A stretch of 64,000 bases of DNA from JAGOEY01 sp017997515. GTDB taxonomy: Bacteria; Pseudomonadota; Gammaproteobacteria; Burkholderiales; Burkholderiaceae_C. The notes below the pieces were generated by a model that was given only the letters and a program-made list of their open reading frames with translations, was not told where the DNA came from and did not search any database. The stretch covers positions 2,356,001-2,420,000 of the forward strand of contig CP111109.1 of the NCBI GenBank assembly GCA_026314275.1, given 5' to 3'. Shown one piece after another: positions 38,547 through 46,251 of this stretch. Made by a program: the position numbers and the translations under genes. The first letter of the stretch is position 1; each line of letters starts with the position of its first letter.

Positions 38547-38615
38547 ATTCGTAACAAAAACCGGCTCTTGCGCAGGTAATACGCCCGCATGCAGCTATTC
38601 ATTTAATAGCAACCA

Positions 38616-39320
38616 ATGACCATTCCTTTTGACGCCGTCCTGTTCGACTGCGACGGTGTGCTGGTGGACTCCGAGCTCCTCACCCACCGCGTGCTGCACA
38701 GCATGCTGCACGCCCGTGGCTGGGCCTTGTCCGAGGCCGAATGTATGGAGACATTTCTCGGCAACGCTGTCAAGGATAAGAAGGACCTGATCGAAGAGCG
38801 CACCGGCCAGCCCCTCACCGAGGAATGGATGGTGCAGTTCCGCGCCGAGCGCAACGCGCTGCTGGAGCGCGAGCTGCAGGCCATCCCCCACATCCACGCC
38901 GCCGTGCAGGCGATACACACCGCGCTCGGCGGGCAGATTGCCTGTGCCTCTGGTGCCGACCGTATCAAGATCGAGCTGCAGATAGAAAAAGTCGGCCTCA
39001 CGCCGTACTTTGCCGGGCGCATTTTCAGCGGCCACGAAACGCCCCGCTCCAAACCTTTCCCCGACGTGTACCTGGCTGCTGCCGCCGCGCTGGGGGTTGA
39101 CCCCACACGCTGCGCCGTGGTCGAAGACACCGTCACCGGTGTCACCGCCGGTGTGGCTGCTGGGGCCACCGTGTTTGGCTACAGCCCCGGTGGGCCAGAA
39201 CACGCCACACCCCAGGCCCTGCGCGCGGCCGGGGCCACGCAGGTGTTCACCAGCATGGCCGACCTGCCCGCGTTGCTGGCGGCGTACAACGTGTCCGCAT
39301 TAACGGCCACAACGCCATGA
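38616..39320 (+). CDS. HAD-superfamily phosphatase (phosphoglucomutase/phosphatase subfamily)
   Basis: The 234-aa protein has HAD motif I FDCDGVLVDSE (Asp near 11), motif II ACASGA with its Ser/Thr, motif III Lys in RSKPFPDVY, and motif IV VVEDTVTGV. The helical cap after motif I places it with beta-phosphoglucomutase-like or small sugar phosphate phosphatases. The substrate is unknown. It overlaps the patatin gene by 4 bp (ATGA). Confidence 0.87.
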   Translation: MTIPFDAVLFDCDGVLVDSELLTHRVLHSMLHARGWALSEAECMETFLGNAVKDKKDLIEERTGQPLTEEWMVQFRAERNALLERELQAIPHIHAAVQAIHTALGGQIACASGADRIKIELQIEKVGLTPYFAGRIFSGHETPRSKPFPDVYLAAAAALGVDPTRCAVVEDTVTGVTAGVAAGATVFGYSPGGPEHATPQALRAAGATQVFTSMADLPALLAAYNVSALTATTP

Positions 39321-40690
39321 AACGCACCCTGCGCCTGTGGGGCGCGCTGCTGTTGCTGGCAGCAGTGGCTGGCTGCTCCACCGTCAAGCCCTGGGCCAAT
39401 ACGCCGCTGGACCCAGACCGCAAAGCCCCCGAAGGCCTGCTGGTCGAGGGGCGCGACCCGACCATTCTGGTCGCGGTCACGCTGTCGGGCGGCGGGGCCC
39501 GTGCGGCGGCATTTGGCTTTGGCGTGTTGTCCGAGCTGCGCAAGGTCGAATACAGCTGGCAAGGCAAACCATCCAACCTGCTGGAGGCGGCGGACGTGGT
39601 CAGTGGGGTGTCGGGCGGCAGTATTGTGGCGGCTTATTACGCAGCGTTTGGGGCCGACGGCCTGCCCAATTTTGAGCACGAATTTTTGCGCCAAAACTTC
39701 CAGAACAGCCTGATCCTGCAAGCCCTGCACCCCGGCACCCTGGTGGATCTGACGTCCCCCTGGTTTGGCCGCAGCCACATCCTGGCGCGGCGGCTCGACA
39801 CCCTGTACAAGGGCATGACCTATGGCGACATCCAGCGCCGCCCGCGCCACCCGCAGCTGCTGATCACCGCCACCGACATGTCGCAAGGGGCTGAATTTGA
39901 GTTCACCCCCGCGCAGTTCGAGCTGATCTGCTCCGACTTCCAGAGTGTGCCGCTGTCCTTTGCCGTGGCTGCATCCTCGTCTGTGCCGCTGCTGCTCAGC
40001 CCCGTCACCTTGCACAACCATGCCGACGACTGCAAACGCCGGGGCATCCCGCTGCAACTGCGCGACATCACCGGCACCGACTACCGGTCGCGTCTGTACC
40101 GCGCGCAAGAAAGCAGCTACCTCGACGCCAAAACCCGCCCCTACATCCACCTGGTCGATGGTGGCCTGGTGGACAACCTCGGCGTGCGCCGCCTGCTCGA
40201 CCGCACGCTGGCCGGTGGCGGCCTGCGCAGCAGCTTCCGCGAAGTTGGCATCCCCACCGGCAGCATTCGCCGCCTGGTGCTGATCACAGTCAACTCTGAA
40301 CGCGACCCCTCTGCCAACGTCAACGCCAGCGACAAAGTGCCCGGCATGGTCGATGTGGTGGACGCGCTGGTGTTTGGCGCAGGTGCACGCGCCACCACCG
40401 AAACCCAGGAGTTCCTGGCCGACCTGACCCGCCAGTGGAAAGAAGAACTGCGCACCGGCAAAGGCCGCGGTGCAGACGCCTTCGCCCGCGACGCCGAGAT
40501 CCACGTCATCCAGGTCAACCTGCGCGACGCGCCGGAGAGTGCGGGGCGCAGGCAGTTGCTGCAGATTCCTACGGCGCTGTCGATATCGGGGGACGAGGTG
40601 GACAACCTGATTGAGGCGGGGGGGAGTATTTTGCGGAATTCGCCGGAATTTAAGGCGTTGCAGAAGTCGTTGGGGGCGGAGGTGCGGTGA
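39317..40690 (+). CDS. Patatin-like phospholipase lipoprotein
   Basis: The 457-aa protein has a lipoprotein signal with lipobox VAGC (Cys20). The patatin catalytic elements are present: oxyanion SGGGARAAAFGFGV near 55, nucleophile in GVSGGS near 98, and the DGG catalytic Asp in LVDGGLVDNLGVRRLLDRTL near 280. It is likely an envelope-anchored serine acyl hydrolase acting on phospholipids. Start overlaps the HAD gene stop, so the two are coupled. Confidence 0.88.
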   Translation: MKRTLRLWGALLLLAAVAGCSTVKPWANTPLDPDRKAPEGLLVEGRDPTILVAVTLSGGGARAAAFGFGVLSELRKVEYSWQGKPSNLLEAADVVSGVSGGSIVAAYYAAFGADGLPNFEHEFLRQNFQNSLILQALHPGTLVDLTSPWFGRSHILARRLDTLYKGMTYGDIQRRPRHPQLLITATDMSQGAEFEFTPAQFELICSDFQSVPLSFAVAASSSVPLLLSPVTLHNHADDCKRRGIPLQLRDITGTDYRSRLYRAQESSYLDAKTRPYIHLVDGGLVDNLGVRRLLDRTLAGGGLRSSFREVGIPTGSIRRLVLITVNSERDPSANVNASDKVPGMVDVVDALVFGAGARATTETQEFLADLTRQWKEELRTGKGRGADAFARDAEIHVIQVNLRDAPESAGRRQLLQIPTALSISGDEVDNLIEAGGSILRNSPEFKALQKSLGAEVR

Positions 40691-40894
40691 GCCCTGGGGG
40701 AATATCACCGGTAGGCCTGTTTGCGGGCGTGCTGCTATGGGTGTAATGAACTTGTCCAACGAAGAGACTGCCCGGCCATGCGCTAAGCGGCTCCGCACCT
40801 TTTCCCCCGCACTTAAAGGGACATTGATGCCAAGTGTGTTTGCGCGAATGCTACATTGCGTTACGAATTTCCCTTTTCAACGACTCTGTAAAAA

Positions 40895-41122
40895 ATGAAA
40901 AAACTTATCTTTGTTGGCGCTGTCGCTTTGTTTCTTTCTGCGTGTGCATCGCCTGCTCGGTACGCTTGGGTAAAAGAAGGAGCATCCGATCATCAACGGA
41001 CAAACGACGTATCTGAGTGCACCTATCAAGTGCGACTCAATAAAACGCCAGCAGCGGAACAAACAGAACTGCACAACCTATGTATGCAGGGCAAGGGCTA
41101 TCGCGTAAAACGCGTAGGCTAG
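40895..41122 (+). CDS. Small lipoprotein of unknown function
   Basis: The 75-aa protein has a clear lipoprotein signal, MKKLIFVGAVALFLSAC with Cys17, followed by a mature part with two cysteines (VSECTYQ, LHNLCMQGKGY). The C-x-n-C-x-x-GxG-Y pattern resembles small outer-membrane lipoproteins of unknown role. Base composition is clearly more AT-rich than its neighbours, hinting at a different origin. The 200 bp upstream hold no gene. No good ribosome site is visible. Confidence 0.7.
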   Translation: MKKLIFVGAVALFLSACASPARYAWVKEGASDHQRTNDVSECTYQVRLNKTPAAEQTELHNLCMQGKGYRVKRVG

Positions 41123-41213
41123 TCTTTCACCAGCCGACTCTTGGCGTCGGCTGAATCGAAACCCTGGCGCTGAAGGCCCCGCATTCCTTTACCCGACATG
41201 CGCTTACCCTTTC

Positions 41214-41675
41214 ATGCCAACCCCCATCCTCATTCGCCCCCTCCAGCCCTCCGACCTCCAATCCTGGAAACCTCTCTGGGCCGGCTACAACGCCTTCTAT
41301 GGCCGAGAGGGCGACACCGCCCTGGCACCCGAAATCACCGCAACCACCTGGGCGCGTTTCTTCGACCAGAACGAACCTGTGTTTGCGCTGGTGGCCGAGT
41401 CCGACGGCCAACTGCTGGGCCTCACCCATTTCCTGTTCCACCGCAGCACGACGCGGATCGAGCCCACTTGTTACCTGCAAGACCTGTTTACCGACCCGGC
41501 TGTGCGCGGCCGCGGTGTGGGGCGCTTGCTGATCGAAGGTGTGTACCAGGCCGCCAAAGCGTCCGGCGTCAAACGTGTGTACTGGCAAACCCATGAAACC
41601 AACACCGCTGGCCGGGCGCTCTACGACAAGGTGGCCCAACACGCCGGTTTCATCATCTACGGCAACGACGCTTGA
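41214..41675 (+). CDS. GNAT-family N-acetyltransferase
   Basis: The 153-aa protein has the GNAT fold order: IRPLQPSDLQSW at the start, LVAESDGQLLGLTHFLFH, YLQDLFTDPAVRGRGVGRLL (acetyl-CoA pyrophosphate loop near 95-107), and WQTHETNTAGRALYDKVAQH. It acetylates an unknown amine or peptide. It stands alone, just upstream of the toxin-antitoxin pair. Confidence 0.88.
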   Translation: MPTPILIRPLQPSDLQSWKPLWAGYNAFYGREGDTALAPEITATTWARFFDQNEPVFALVAESDGQLLGLTHFLFHRSTTRIEPTCYLQDLFTDPAVRGRGVGRLLIEGVYQAAKASGVKRVYWQTHETNTAGRALYDKVAQHAGFIIYGNDA

Positions 41676-41734
41676 CGCGTGCAGGCTTCGTGCTGCGCAC
41701 GTCTATCCGCTGCGCCGGGTTGGGGTCATAGACG

Positions 41735-41755
41735 AGGCGTACGTTTAGGCGTACG
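41735..41755. promoter_or_regulatory. Probable YefM/YoeB operator
   Basis: Two CGTACG hexamers (41738-41743 and 41750-41755) inside direct repeats AGGCGTACG have centres 12 bp apart. Known yefM-yoeB operators have TGTACA cores with the same 12-bp spacing. The site is 25 bp upstream of the antitoxin start. Confidence 0.6.
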
Positions 41756-41779
41756 ATTTCGGATCCATAGGAGCACACC

Positions 41780-42025
41780 ATGACCCCTCCCATCACCGCC
41801 AGTGAAGCACGCGCAGATTTGTACCGGCTTATCGACCAGGCGGCCGAATCGCACCAGCCCATCCTGATCTCCGGCAAACGCAGCAGCGCTGTGCTGGTGT
41901 CGGCCGAGGATTGGCAGGCCATTCAAGAGACGCTGTACCTGCTGTCGGTTCCGGGCATGCGCGAGTCCATCCAGCAGGGCATGTCAGAGCCCCTAAGTGA
42001 AAGTGCCACGGCGGTTACTTGGTGA
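41780..42025 (+). CDS. yefM: YefM/Phd-family antitoxin
   Basis: The 81-aa antitoxin has the Phd/YefM N-terminal fold: ITASEARADLYRLIDQAAES then PILISGKRSSAVLVSAEDWQ near 30-50, followed by ETLYLLSVPGMRESI, the segment that wraps the toxin. It neutralises YoeB and represses its own promoter with the toxin as co-repressor. A good AGGAG ribosome site precedes it. Its stop overlaps the toxin start. Confidence 0.93.
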   Translation: MTPPITASEARADLYRLIDQAAESHQPILISGKRSSAVLVSAEDWQAIQETLYLLSVPGMRESIQQGMSEPLSESATAVTW

Positions 42026-42285
42026 CGTGGACAGTGGTTTTCGCCAAACATGCGCTGAAGGACGCCAAGAAGCTCTCGGCTGCCGGGCTCAGGGCGCACG
42101 CGCAGGCGCTTCTGGACGTGCTGGCCAACGACCCATTCCAAAACCCACCGGCGTATGAGAAGCTGGTGGGCGACCTGAGTGGAGCCTATTCGCGCCGCAT
42201 CAACATCCAGCACCGCCTGGTCTATGAAGTGTTCAAGCAGGAACGCACAGTGCGTGTGCTGCGGATGTGGTCACACTACGAATGA
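42022..42285 (+). CDS. yoeB: YoeB/Txe-family mRNA interferase toxin
   Basis: A GTG start at 42022 overlaps the antitoxin stop (GTGA) and gives 87 aa. Signatures are FAKHALKDAKKL, NDPFQNPPAYEKLVGDLSGA near 45, SRRINIQHRLVYEV near 60 (Arg and catalytic His/Glu context), and the terminal RMWSHYE, equivalent to the YoeB catalytic C-terminus. YoeB cleaves mRNA at the ribosomal A site. The pair looks intact. Confidence 0.92.
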   Translation: MTWTVVFAKHALKDAKKLSAAGLRAHAQALLDVLANDPFQNPPAYEKLVGDLSGAYSRRINIQHRLVYEVFKQERTVRVLRMWSHYE

Positions 42286-42318
42286 CCTCGTGTCGACCCC
42301 GCCCGGAAAAATAAACCC

Positions 42319-42999
42319 ATGATCACCCTCTACCACTGCGTCAGCGCCCGTTCCTTCCGCCCCCTGTGGATGCTGGAAGAGTTACAGGCCCCGTACCAGT
42401 TGCAGATGTTGCCGTTCCCGCCCCGGGCATTGCAGCGCAGCTACCTCGACATCAATCCGCTGGGCACAGTACCGTTGCTGTTGGACGGCGATACGCGCAT
42501 GACCGAATCGTCAGCGATGTGCCAGTACCTGGCCGAGCGCTGTGACCCGGACAACACCCGTGGCTTCACCGTGCGCCCCGGTGGTACGGACTTTGGCGCA
42601 TGGCTCAACTGGCTGCACCATGGCGAAGCGACGCTGACATTCCCACAAACCATCGTGCTGCGTTATGGCCGTTTTGAGCCTGCCGAGCGCCGCCTGCCGC
42701 AGGCGGCGGACGACTACGCCAAATGGTTTATCTCCCGGCTGCGGGGGATTGGCGCGGTGCTGGCGGAGCATGACTTTGTGTGTGCCGACCGCTTCACCGC
42801 TGCCGACGTGTCGGTGGGTTACGCGCTGATGCTGGCCAGCCACCTGGATCTGGTGCCGCGTTTTCCGCCATCCGTGGCCGCGTACTGGCAGCGGTTGCAG
42901 CAGCGTGATGGCTTTCAGCGCGCCATGGCCGCACAGGCCGCCGCCGCGCAGGCGCAGGGTGTGCCTGCCCATGCTGCAACACAGCTGGCACCGGATTGA
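42319..42999 (+). CDS. Glutathione S-transferase family protein
   Basis: The 226-aa protein has an N-terminal thioredoxin-like domain (ITLYHCVSARSFRPLWMLEE, then NPLGTVPLLLDGDTRMTESS) and an all-alpha C-terminal domain with DRFTAADVSVGYAL. The S-A-R-S-F-R segment takes the place of the usual catalytic Ser/Cys. The substrate is unknown. A family A repeat follows. Confidence 0.88.
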   Translation: MITLYHCVSARSFRPLWMLEELQAPYQLQMLPFPPRALQRSYLDINPLGTVPLLLDGDTRMTESSAMCQYLAERCDPDNTRGFTVRPGGTDFGAWLNWLHHGEATLTFPQTIVLRYGRFEPAERRLPQAADDYAKWFISRLRGIGAVLAEHDFVCADRFTAADVSVGYALMLASHLDLVPRFPPSVAAYWQRLQQRDGFQRAMAAQAAAAQAQGVPAHAATQLAPD

Positions 43000-43014
43000 A
43001 AGGAAGAAGGTATT

Positions 43015-43082
43015 TTTTAAGGAAAAAGTGCCTCTGGCGCACAGTGGACGTGCGCAAGCAGCTATACAAAATATAGCAATTG
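43015..43082. repeat. Family A palindromic repeat
   Basis: GCGCAC (43037-43042) and GTGCGC (43050-43055) surround a 7-nt loop, flanked by GGAAAAAGTGCCTCTG and AAGCAGCTATACAAAATATA. The copy at 46193-46250 shares the AAAAAGTGCCTCTG-type lead and the CAGCTATA tail. It lies between the GST and RIO kinase genes. Confidence 0.6.
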
Positions 43083-43125
43083 CACCTGCCACGCTGCCCT
43101 CTGGCCGTGGCGCAAAATACCCCCC

Positions 43126-43974
43126 ATGAAAACACCGCCAAGACTGCAACCCCTGGTCGAAGAAGGCCTGATCGACACCGTGGTGCGCCAGCTGATGAGC
43201 GGCAAGGAAGCGATGGTCTACGTCGTGCGCTGTGGGGACGACACCCGCTGCGCCAAGATCTACAAGGAAGCCACCCAGCGCAGCTTTCGCCAGGCCGTGG
43301 ACTACACCGAAAACCGCAAGGTCAAGAACTCACGCTCGGCCCGCGCCATGGCCAAGGGCAGCAAATTTGGCCGCCAGGAGCAAGAGGCCGCCTGGCAAAG
43401 CGCCGAGGTCGATGCGCTCTACCGCCTGGCCACCGCAGGCGTGCGGGTGCCCACGCCCTACAACTTCTGCGACGGCGTGTTGCTGATGGAGCTGGTGACC
43501 GACGCCGACGGCGACGCCGCCCCGCGCCTGAACGACGTGGTGTTCAGCCCCGAAGACGCGCTGCGCCACCACGCCACGCTGGTGAAAGAGGTGGTGCGTA
43601 TGCTGTGTGCGGGGGTGGTGCACGGCGACCTGTCCGAGTTCAACATCCTGCTCGCCGCCGACGGCCCCGTCATCATCGACCTGCCCCAGGCCATTGACGC
43701 CGCAGGCAACAACCACGCCCAGCGCATGCTGCTGCGCGACGTGGACAACCTCAAGAACTTCTTTGGCCAGTTCGCGCCCGCGCTGCTGGCTACGCGGTAT
43801 GGCGAAGAAATCTGGAGCCTGTACCACAGCGGCGCGCTGTCGGTCGGGTCGGTGCTGACCGGGCAGTTCCAGCGCAGCACCCGGTCTGTGGACGTGGGCT
43901 CTGTGCTGCGCGAGGTGGACGACGCGCGGACGGAAGAGGCTGCGCGGGTGTTGCGGATGGGGGCGGCCCGCTGA
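43126..43974 (+). CDS. RIO-type serine protein kinase
   Basis: The 282-aa protein is a bacterial RIO-family kinase. The nucleotide-binding Lys is in RCAKIYKEA near 45, catalytic loop VHGDLSEFNILL near 165 and metal-binding loop VIIDLPQAID near 180. The N-terminal basic segment NRKVKNSRSARAMAKGSKFG is a hallmark of this group. Bacterial targets are poorly known. It stands in front of the Cys-rich/lspA cluster, with a 97-bp gap. Confidence 0.9.
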   Translation: MKTPPRLQPLVEEGLIDTVVRQLMSGKEAMVYVVRCGDDTRCAKIYKEATQRSFRQAVDYTENRKVKNSRSARAMAKGSKFGRQEQEAAWQSAEVDALYRLATAGVRVPTPYNFCDGVLLMELVTDADGDAAPRLNDVVFSPEDALRHHATLVKEVVRMLCAGVVHGDLSEFNILLAADGPVIIDLPQAIDAAGNNHAQRMLLRDVDNLKNFFGQFAPALLATRYGEEIWSLYHSGALSVGSVLTGQFQRSTRSVDVGSVLREVDDARTEEAARVLRMGAAR

Positions 43975-44071
43975 CCCGCGATGTGCCGCAGGCAGCCAGG
44001 GCGGGACGGTTAAAATCCAACGCCGTGACGGCCACAGGGCAGGGGCCCATGTCCGCAACCCCATACCACCC

Positions 44072-44446
44072 ATGCGCCGCCTCCTCGTTCTGTTCCTCCT
44101 CACACTGACAGTGTTCCAGTTTGCCTTTGCGGGCATGCCGGGTGCAGCGGTTGTGGTAGCAGCGGGTGGTCATATCGCTGCTGCGGAAGCCGCCCCACGC
44201 GACGCAGCGCATTGTGTTGGCCACGGCAGCGCGGCCAACCCGGCGCAGGCTTCACCTTGCAGCACACCCCAAGCCTGCAGTGTGTGTGGTGCGTGCCAAG
44301 CCTGTCAGGGCGGCCAGCAAGTGGTGTTGTCTGGTGTGTATGTGGGGGCTGTACCTCTGGCGTCCGTGCGCTGGTTTTCACCTGCCGCCAGCACCCGTTT
44401 TCTCAGCGCGGAACGCGCGCCCCGCTTCAAGCCTCCGATTCTCTAG
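44072..44446 (+). CDS. Cys-rich exported protein, possibly CzcI-like
   Basis: The 124-aa protein has a signal peptide (MRRLLVLFLLTLTVFQFAFA) and a mature part with six cysteines clustered in about 25 residues (PCSTPQACSVCGACQACQGG) plus one in AHCVGH and several His. The C-terminal FLSAERAPRFKPPIL resembles the S-x-E-R-P-x-x-PP ending of CzcI-like metal-resistance proteins. No czc genes are in the window. It precedes lspA, dsbB and a DsbA-like gene, so it may be a metal-binding or disulfide-containing client of that system. The function is not established. Confidence 0.6.
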   Translation: MRRLLVLFLLTLTVFQFAFAGMPGAAVVVAAGGHIAAAEAAPRDAAHCVGHGSAANPAQASPCSTPQACSVCGACQACQGGQQVVLSGVYVGAVPLASVRWFSPAASTRFLSAERAPRFKPPIL

Positions 44447-44565
44447 GTTCCGCTTTTGGTCCGCCTGTGGATGCAGGGGGCTTTTCAGCTTTCGCGTTTG
44501 GGCTTGCGTTTGCGTTTGCAGCGTCAGCCACGCGAACCTTTCGAATCCTGCGTTTGGAGACCTTG

Positions 44566-45096
44566 TTGTCAACCTTCTCTTCCTTGTCTGCGGCCCCTGT
44601 CCGCAGTGTTGCCGGTCCACGCCTGACGGGCTACTGGATCGCACTCACCATCCTGGTGGTAGACCAGGCCACCAAATACCTGGTGCACACCTACACACCC
44701 TACGGCTGGAGCCAGCCGGTCACCAGCTTCTTTAACCTGGTGCATGCCTGGAACTACGGGGCGGCCTTCAGTTTTCTGGCCGACGCCGGGGGCTGGCAGC
44801 GCTTCTTCTTCGGGGGTGTGGCGCTGGTGGTGTCGGTCTGGCTGGCCTTCCTGCTGCGCAGGCCGGCACTGCGTTCGGAGCACCTGGCCTATGCGCTGAT
44901 CCTGGGGGGCGCACTGGGCAACGGCCTGGACCGCGCCTTCCGTGGTTACGTGGTGGACTTTCTGGACTTCCACGTCCGGGGCTGGCATTGGCCTGCATTC
45001 AACGTGGCCGACATGGCCATTGTGTGCGGCGCGGCCTTGCTTATTTATTCGGCATTCCGGCAGCCCGCGTCGGCGCACAAAGGGGGCACGCCATGA
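44566..45096 (+). CDS. lspA: Signal peptidase II (LspA), accessory location
   Basis: A TTG start at 44566 with GGAGA five bases before it gives 176 aa; longer frames have no homology. LspA features are the four membrane segments, VVDQATKYLV near 30, FNLVHAWNYGAAFSFL near 55, GGALGNGLDRAFRGYVVDFL (first catalytic Asp) near 115 and FNVADMAIVCGA (second catalytic Asp) near 147. It cleaves prolipoprotein signal peptides. The gene is not beside ileS or ispH as the housekeeping copy normally is, and it overlaps dsbB, so it is probably an extra copy. Confidence 0.88.
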   Translation: MSTFSSLSAAPVRSVAGPRLTGYWIALTILVVDQATKYLVHTYTPYGWSQPVTSFFNLVHAWNYGAAFSFLADAGGWQRFFFGGVALVVSVWLAFLLRRPALRSEHLAYALILGGALGNGLDRAFRGYVVDFLDFHVRGWHWPAFNVADMAIVCGAALLIYSAFRQPASAHKGGTP

Positions 45097-45530
45097 CAGA
45101 CCTTGCTGCCATGTCGCAGCGCCAATGGGCCCTGGTGTGGGCCGCCTGGCTGCTGGCGCTGGTGTCCACGCTGGGCGCGCTGTTCTTCAGCGAAGTGATG
45201 GACCTGGAGCCCTGCGTGTTGTGCTGGTACCAGCGTATCGCCATGTTCCCGCTGGTGCTGATCCTGGGCATGGGTGCATTCAGCCAGGACACCCGCAGCG
45301 TGAAGTACGCCCTGCCGCTGGCGGCCCTGGGCTGGCTGGTGGCGCTGTACCACTGCCTGCTGTACGGCGGTTTTATTCCCCAAGGTTTGCAGCCCTGTGG
45401 CAAGGGCAATTCGTGTGCGGCACAAAAGCTGGAGCTGGTGGGTTTCATCACCATTCCCTTGCTCTCTTTGCTCGCCTTCACCTGCATTGTTGTGCTGCTT
45501 CTGGCGGCCAAGAAAGACACTCCAAAATGA
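45093..45530 (+). CDS. dsbB: DsbB-family disulfide oxidoreductase
   Basis: The start at 45093 overlaps the lspA stop (ATGA). The 145-aa membrane protein has the CVLC quinone-linked pair (C41, C44) after the first membrane segment and WYQRIAMFPL, then C102 and C108 in the second periplasmic loop (LQPCGKGNSC). It reoxidises a DsbA-type partner, presumably the next gene. The last residues overlap that gene's start, so lspA, dsbB and the DsbA-like gene are translated as a coupled unit. Confidence 0.9.
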   Translation: MTDLAAMSQRQWALVWAAWLLALVSTLGALFFSEVMDLEPCVLCWYQRIAMFPLVLILGMGAFSQDTRSVKYALPLAALGWLVALYHCLLYGGFIPQGLQPCGKGNSCAAQKLELVGFITIPLLSLLAFTCIVVLLLAAKKDTPK

Positions 45531-46186
45531 TCTCCAAGAAAACCCTTTTTATCCTGTCCGGCCTGGCGGTTCTGCTTGCGTTTGCGCTGGGGGTATACAG
45601 CTACCTGAACGCACAAAAAGAAGCCCAGATCCGCGAGGCGGCACAAGCCAACTCGGTGTTCAACCGCCCCCATTCACCCACCTACGGCCCCTCCAGTGCC
45701 AAGGTGCGCATCGTCGAGTTTTTTGACCCGGCGTGTGAAACCTGCCGGGCTTTTTACCCGCTGGTGAAACGCCTGGTGGACGAACACCAGGGCAAGGTGC
45801 AGCTCGCCGTGCGTTACCTGCCGCTGCACCACGGGTCCGAGCCCGCCGTCAAGATCCTGGAAGCCGCGCGCCTGCAGAACGTTTTCTGGCCGGTGGTGGA
45901 GGCCACACTCGGCGCGCAGCCGATGTGGGCCTCACACGACAACCCCAACCCCGAACACATCTGGGCGTTTCTGGGCACCACGGGGCTGGACATCGCCCGG
46001 GCCAAACAGGACGTGAATTTGCCCGCCGTGCAGGCGGTGGTGAACCAGGACATTGCCGATGCCGTCAGCGCCAAGGTGACCAAGACGCCGGGCTTCTTTG
46101 TGAACGGGCGCCCGCTGCAGGACTTTGGCCACGAACAACTAAAGGCCCTGGTGGCGGAAGAAGTGCGGCGCGCGTACCCGCAGTGA
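45527..46186 (+). CDS. DsbA-like thioredoxin-fold protein, membrane-anchored
   Basis: The start at 45527 overlaps the dsbB stop and gives 219 aa. The N-terminal segment (TLFILSGLAVLLAFALGVYS) is a membrane anchor or uncleaved signal. The thioredoxin domain has the active site CETC (C70, C73) in VEFFDPACETCRAFYPL and the cis-Pro loop KTPGFFVNG near 188. Genes of this type introduce or isomerise disulfides in the periplasm. It is the last gene of the cluster, followed by a family A repeat. Confidence 0.9.
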   Translation: MISKKTLFILSGLAVLLAFALGVYSYLNAQKEAQIREAAQANSVFNRPHSPTYGPSSAKVRIVEFFDPACETCRAFYPLVKRLVDEHQGKVQLAVRYLPLHHGSEPAVKILEAARLQNVFWPVVEATLGAQPMWASHDNPNPEHIWAFLGTTGLDIARAKQDVNLPAVQAVVNQDIADAVSAKVTKTPGFFVNGRPLQDFGHEQLKALVAEEVRRAYPQ

Positions 46187-46189
46187 TTT

Positions 46190-46250
46190 ATAAGTAAAAA
46201 GTGCCTGTGGCGCACGTCTGGTGTGCGCATGCAGCTATAAAAATAGAAGC
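46190..46250. repeat. Family A repeat between convergent DsbA-like and AraC genes
   Basis: GCGCAC (46210-46215) and GTGCGC (46223-46228) with a 7-nt loop, AAAAAGTGCCTGTG before and ATGCAGCTATAAAAATAGAAGC after. It fills the convergent gap and likely terminates both transcripts. Confidence 0.6.
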
Positions 46251-46251
46251 A

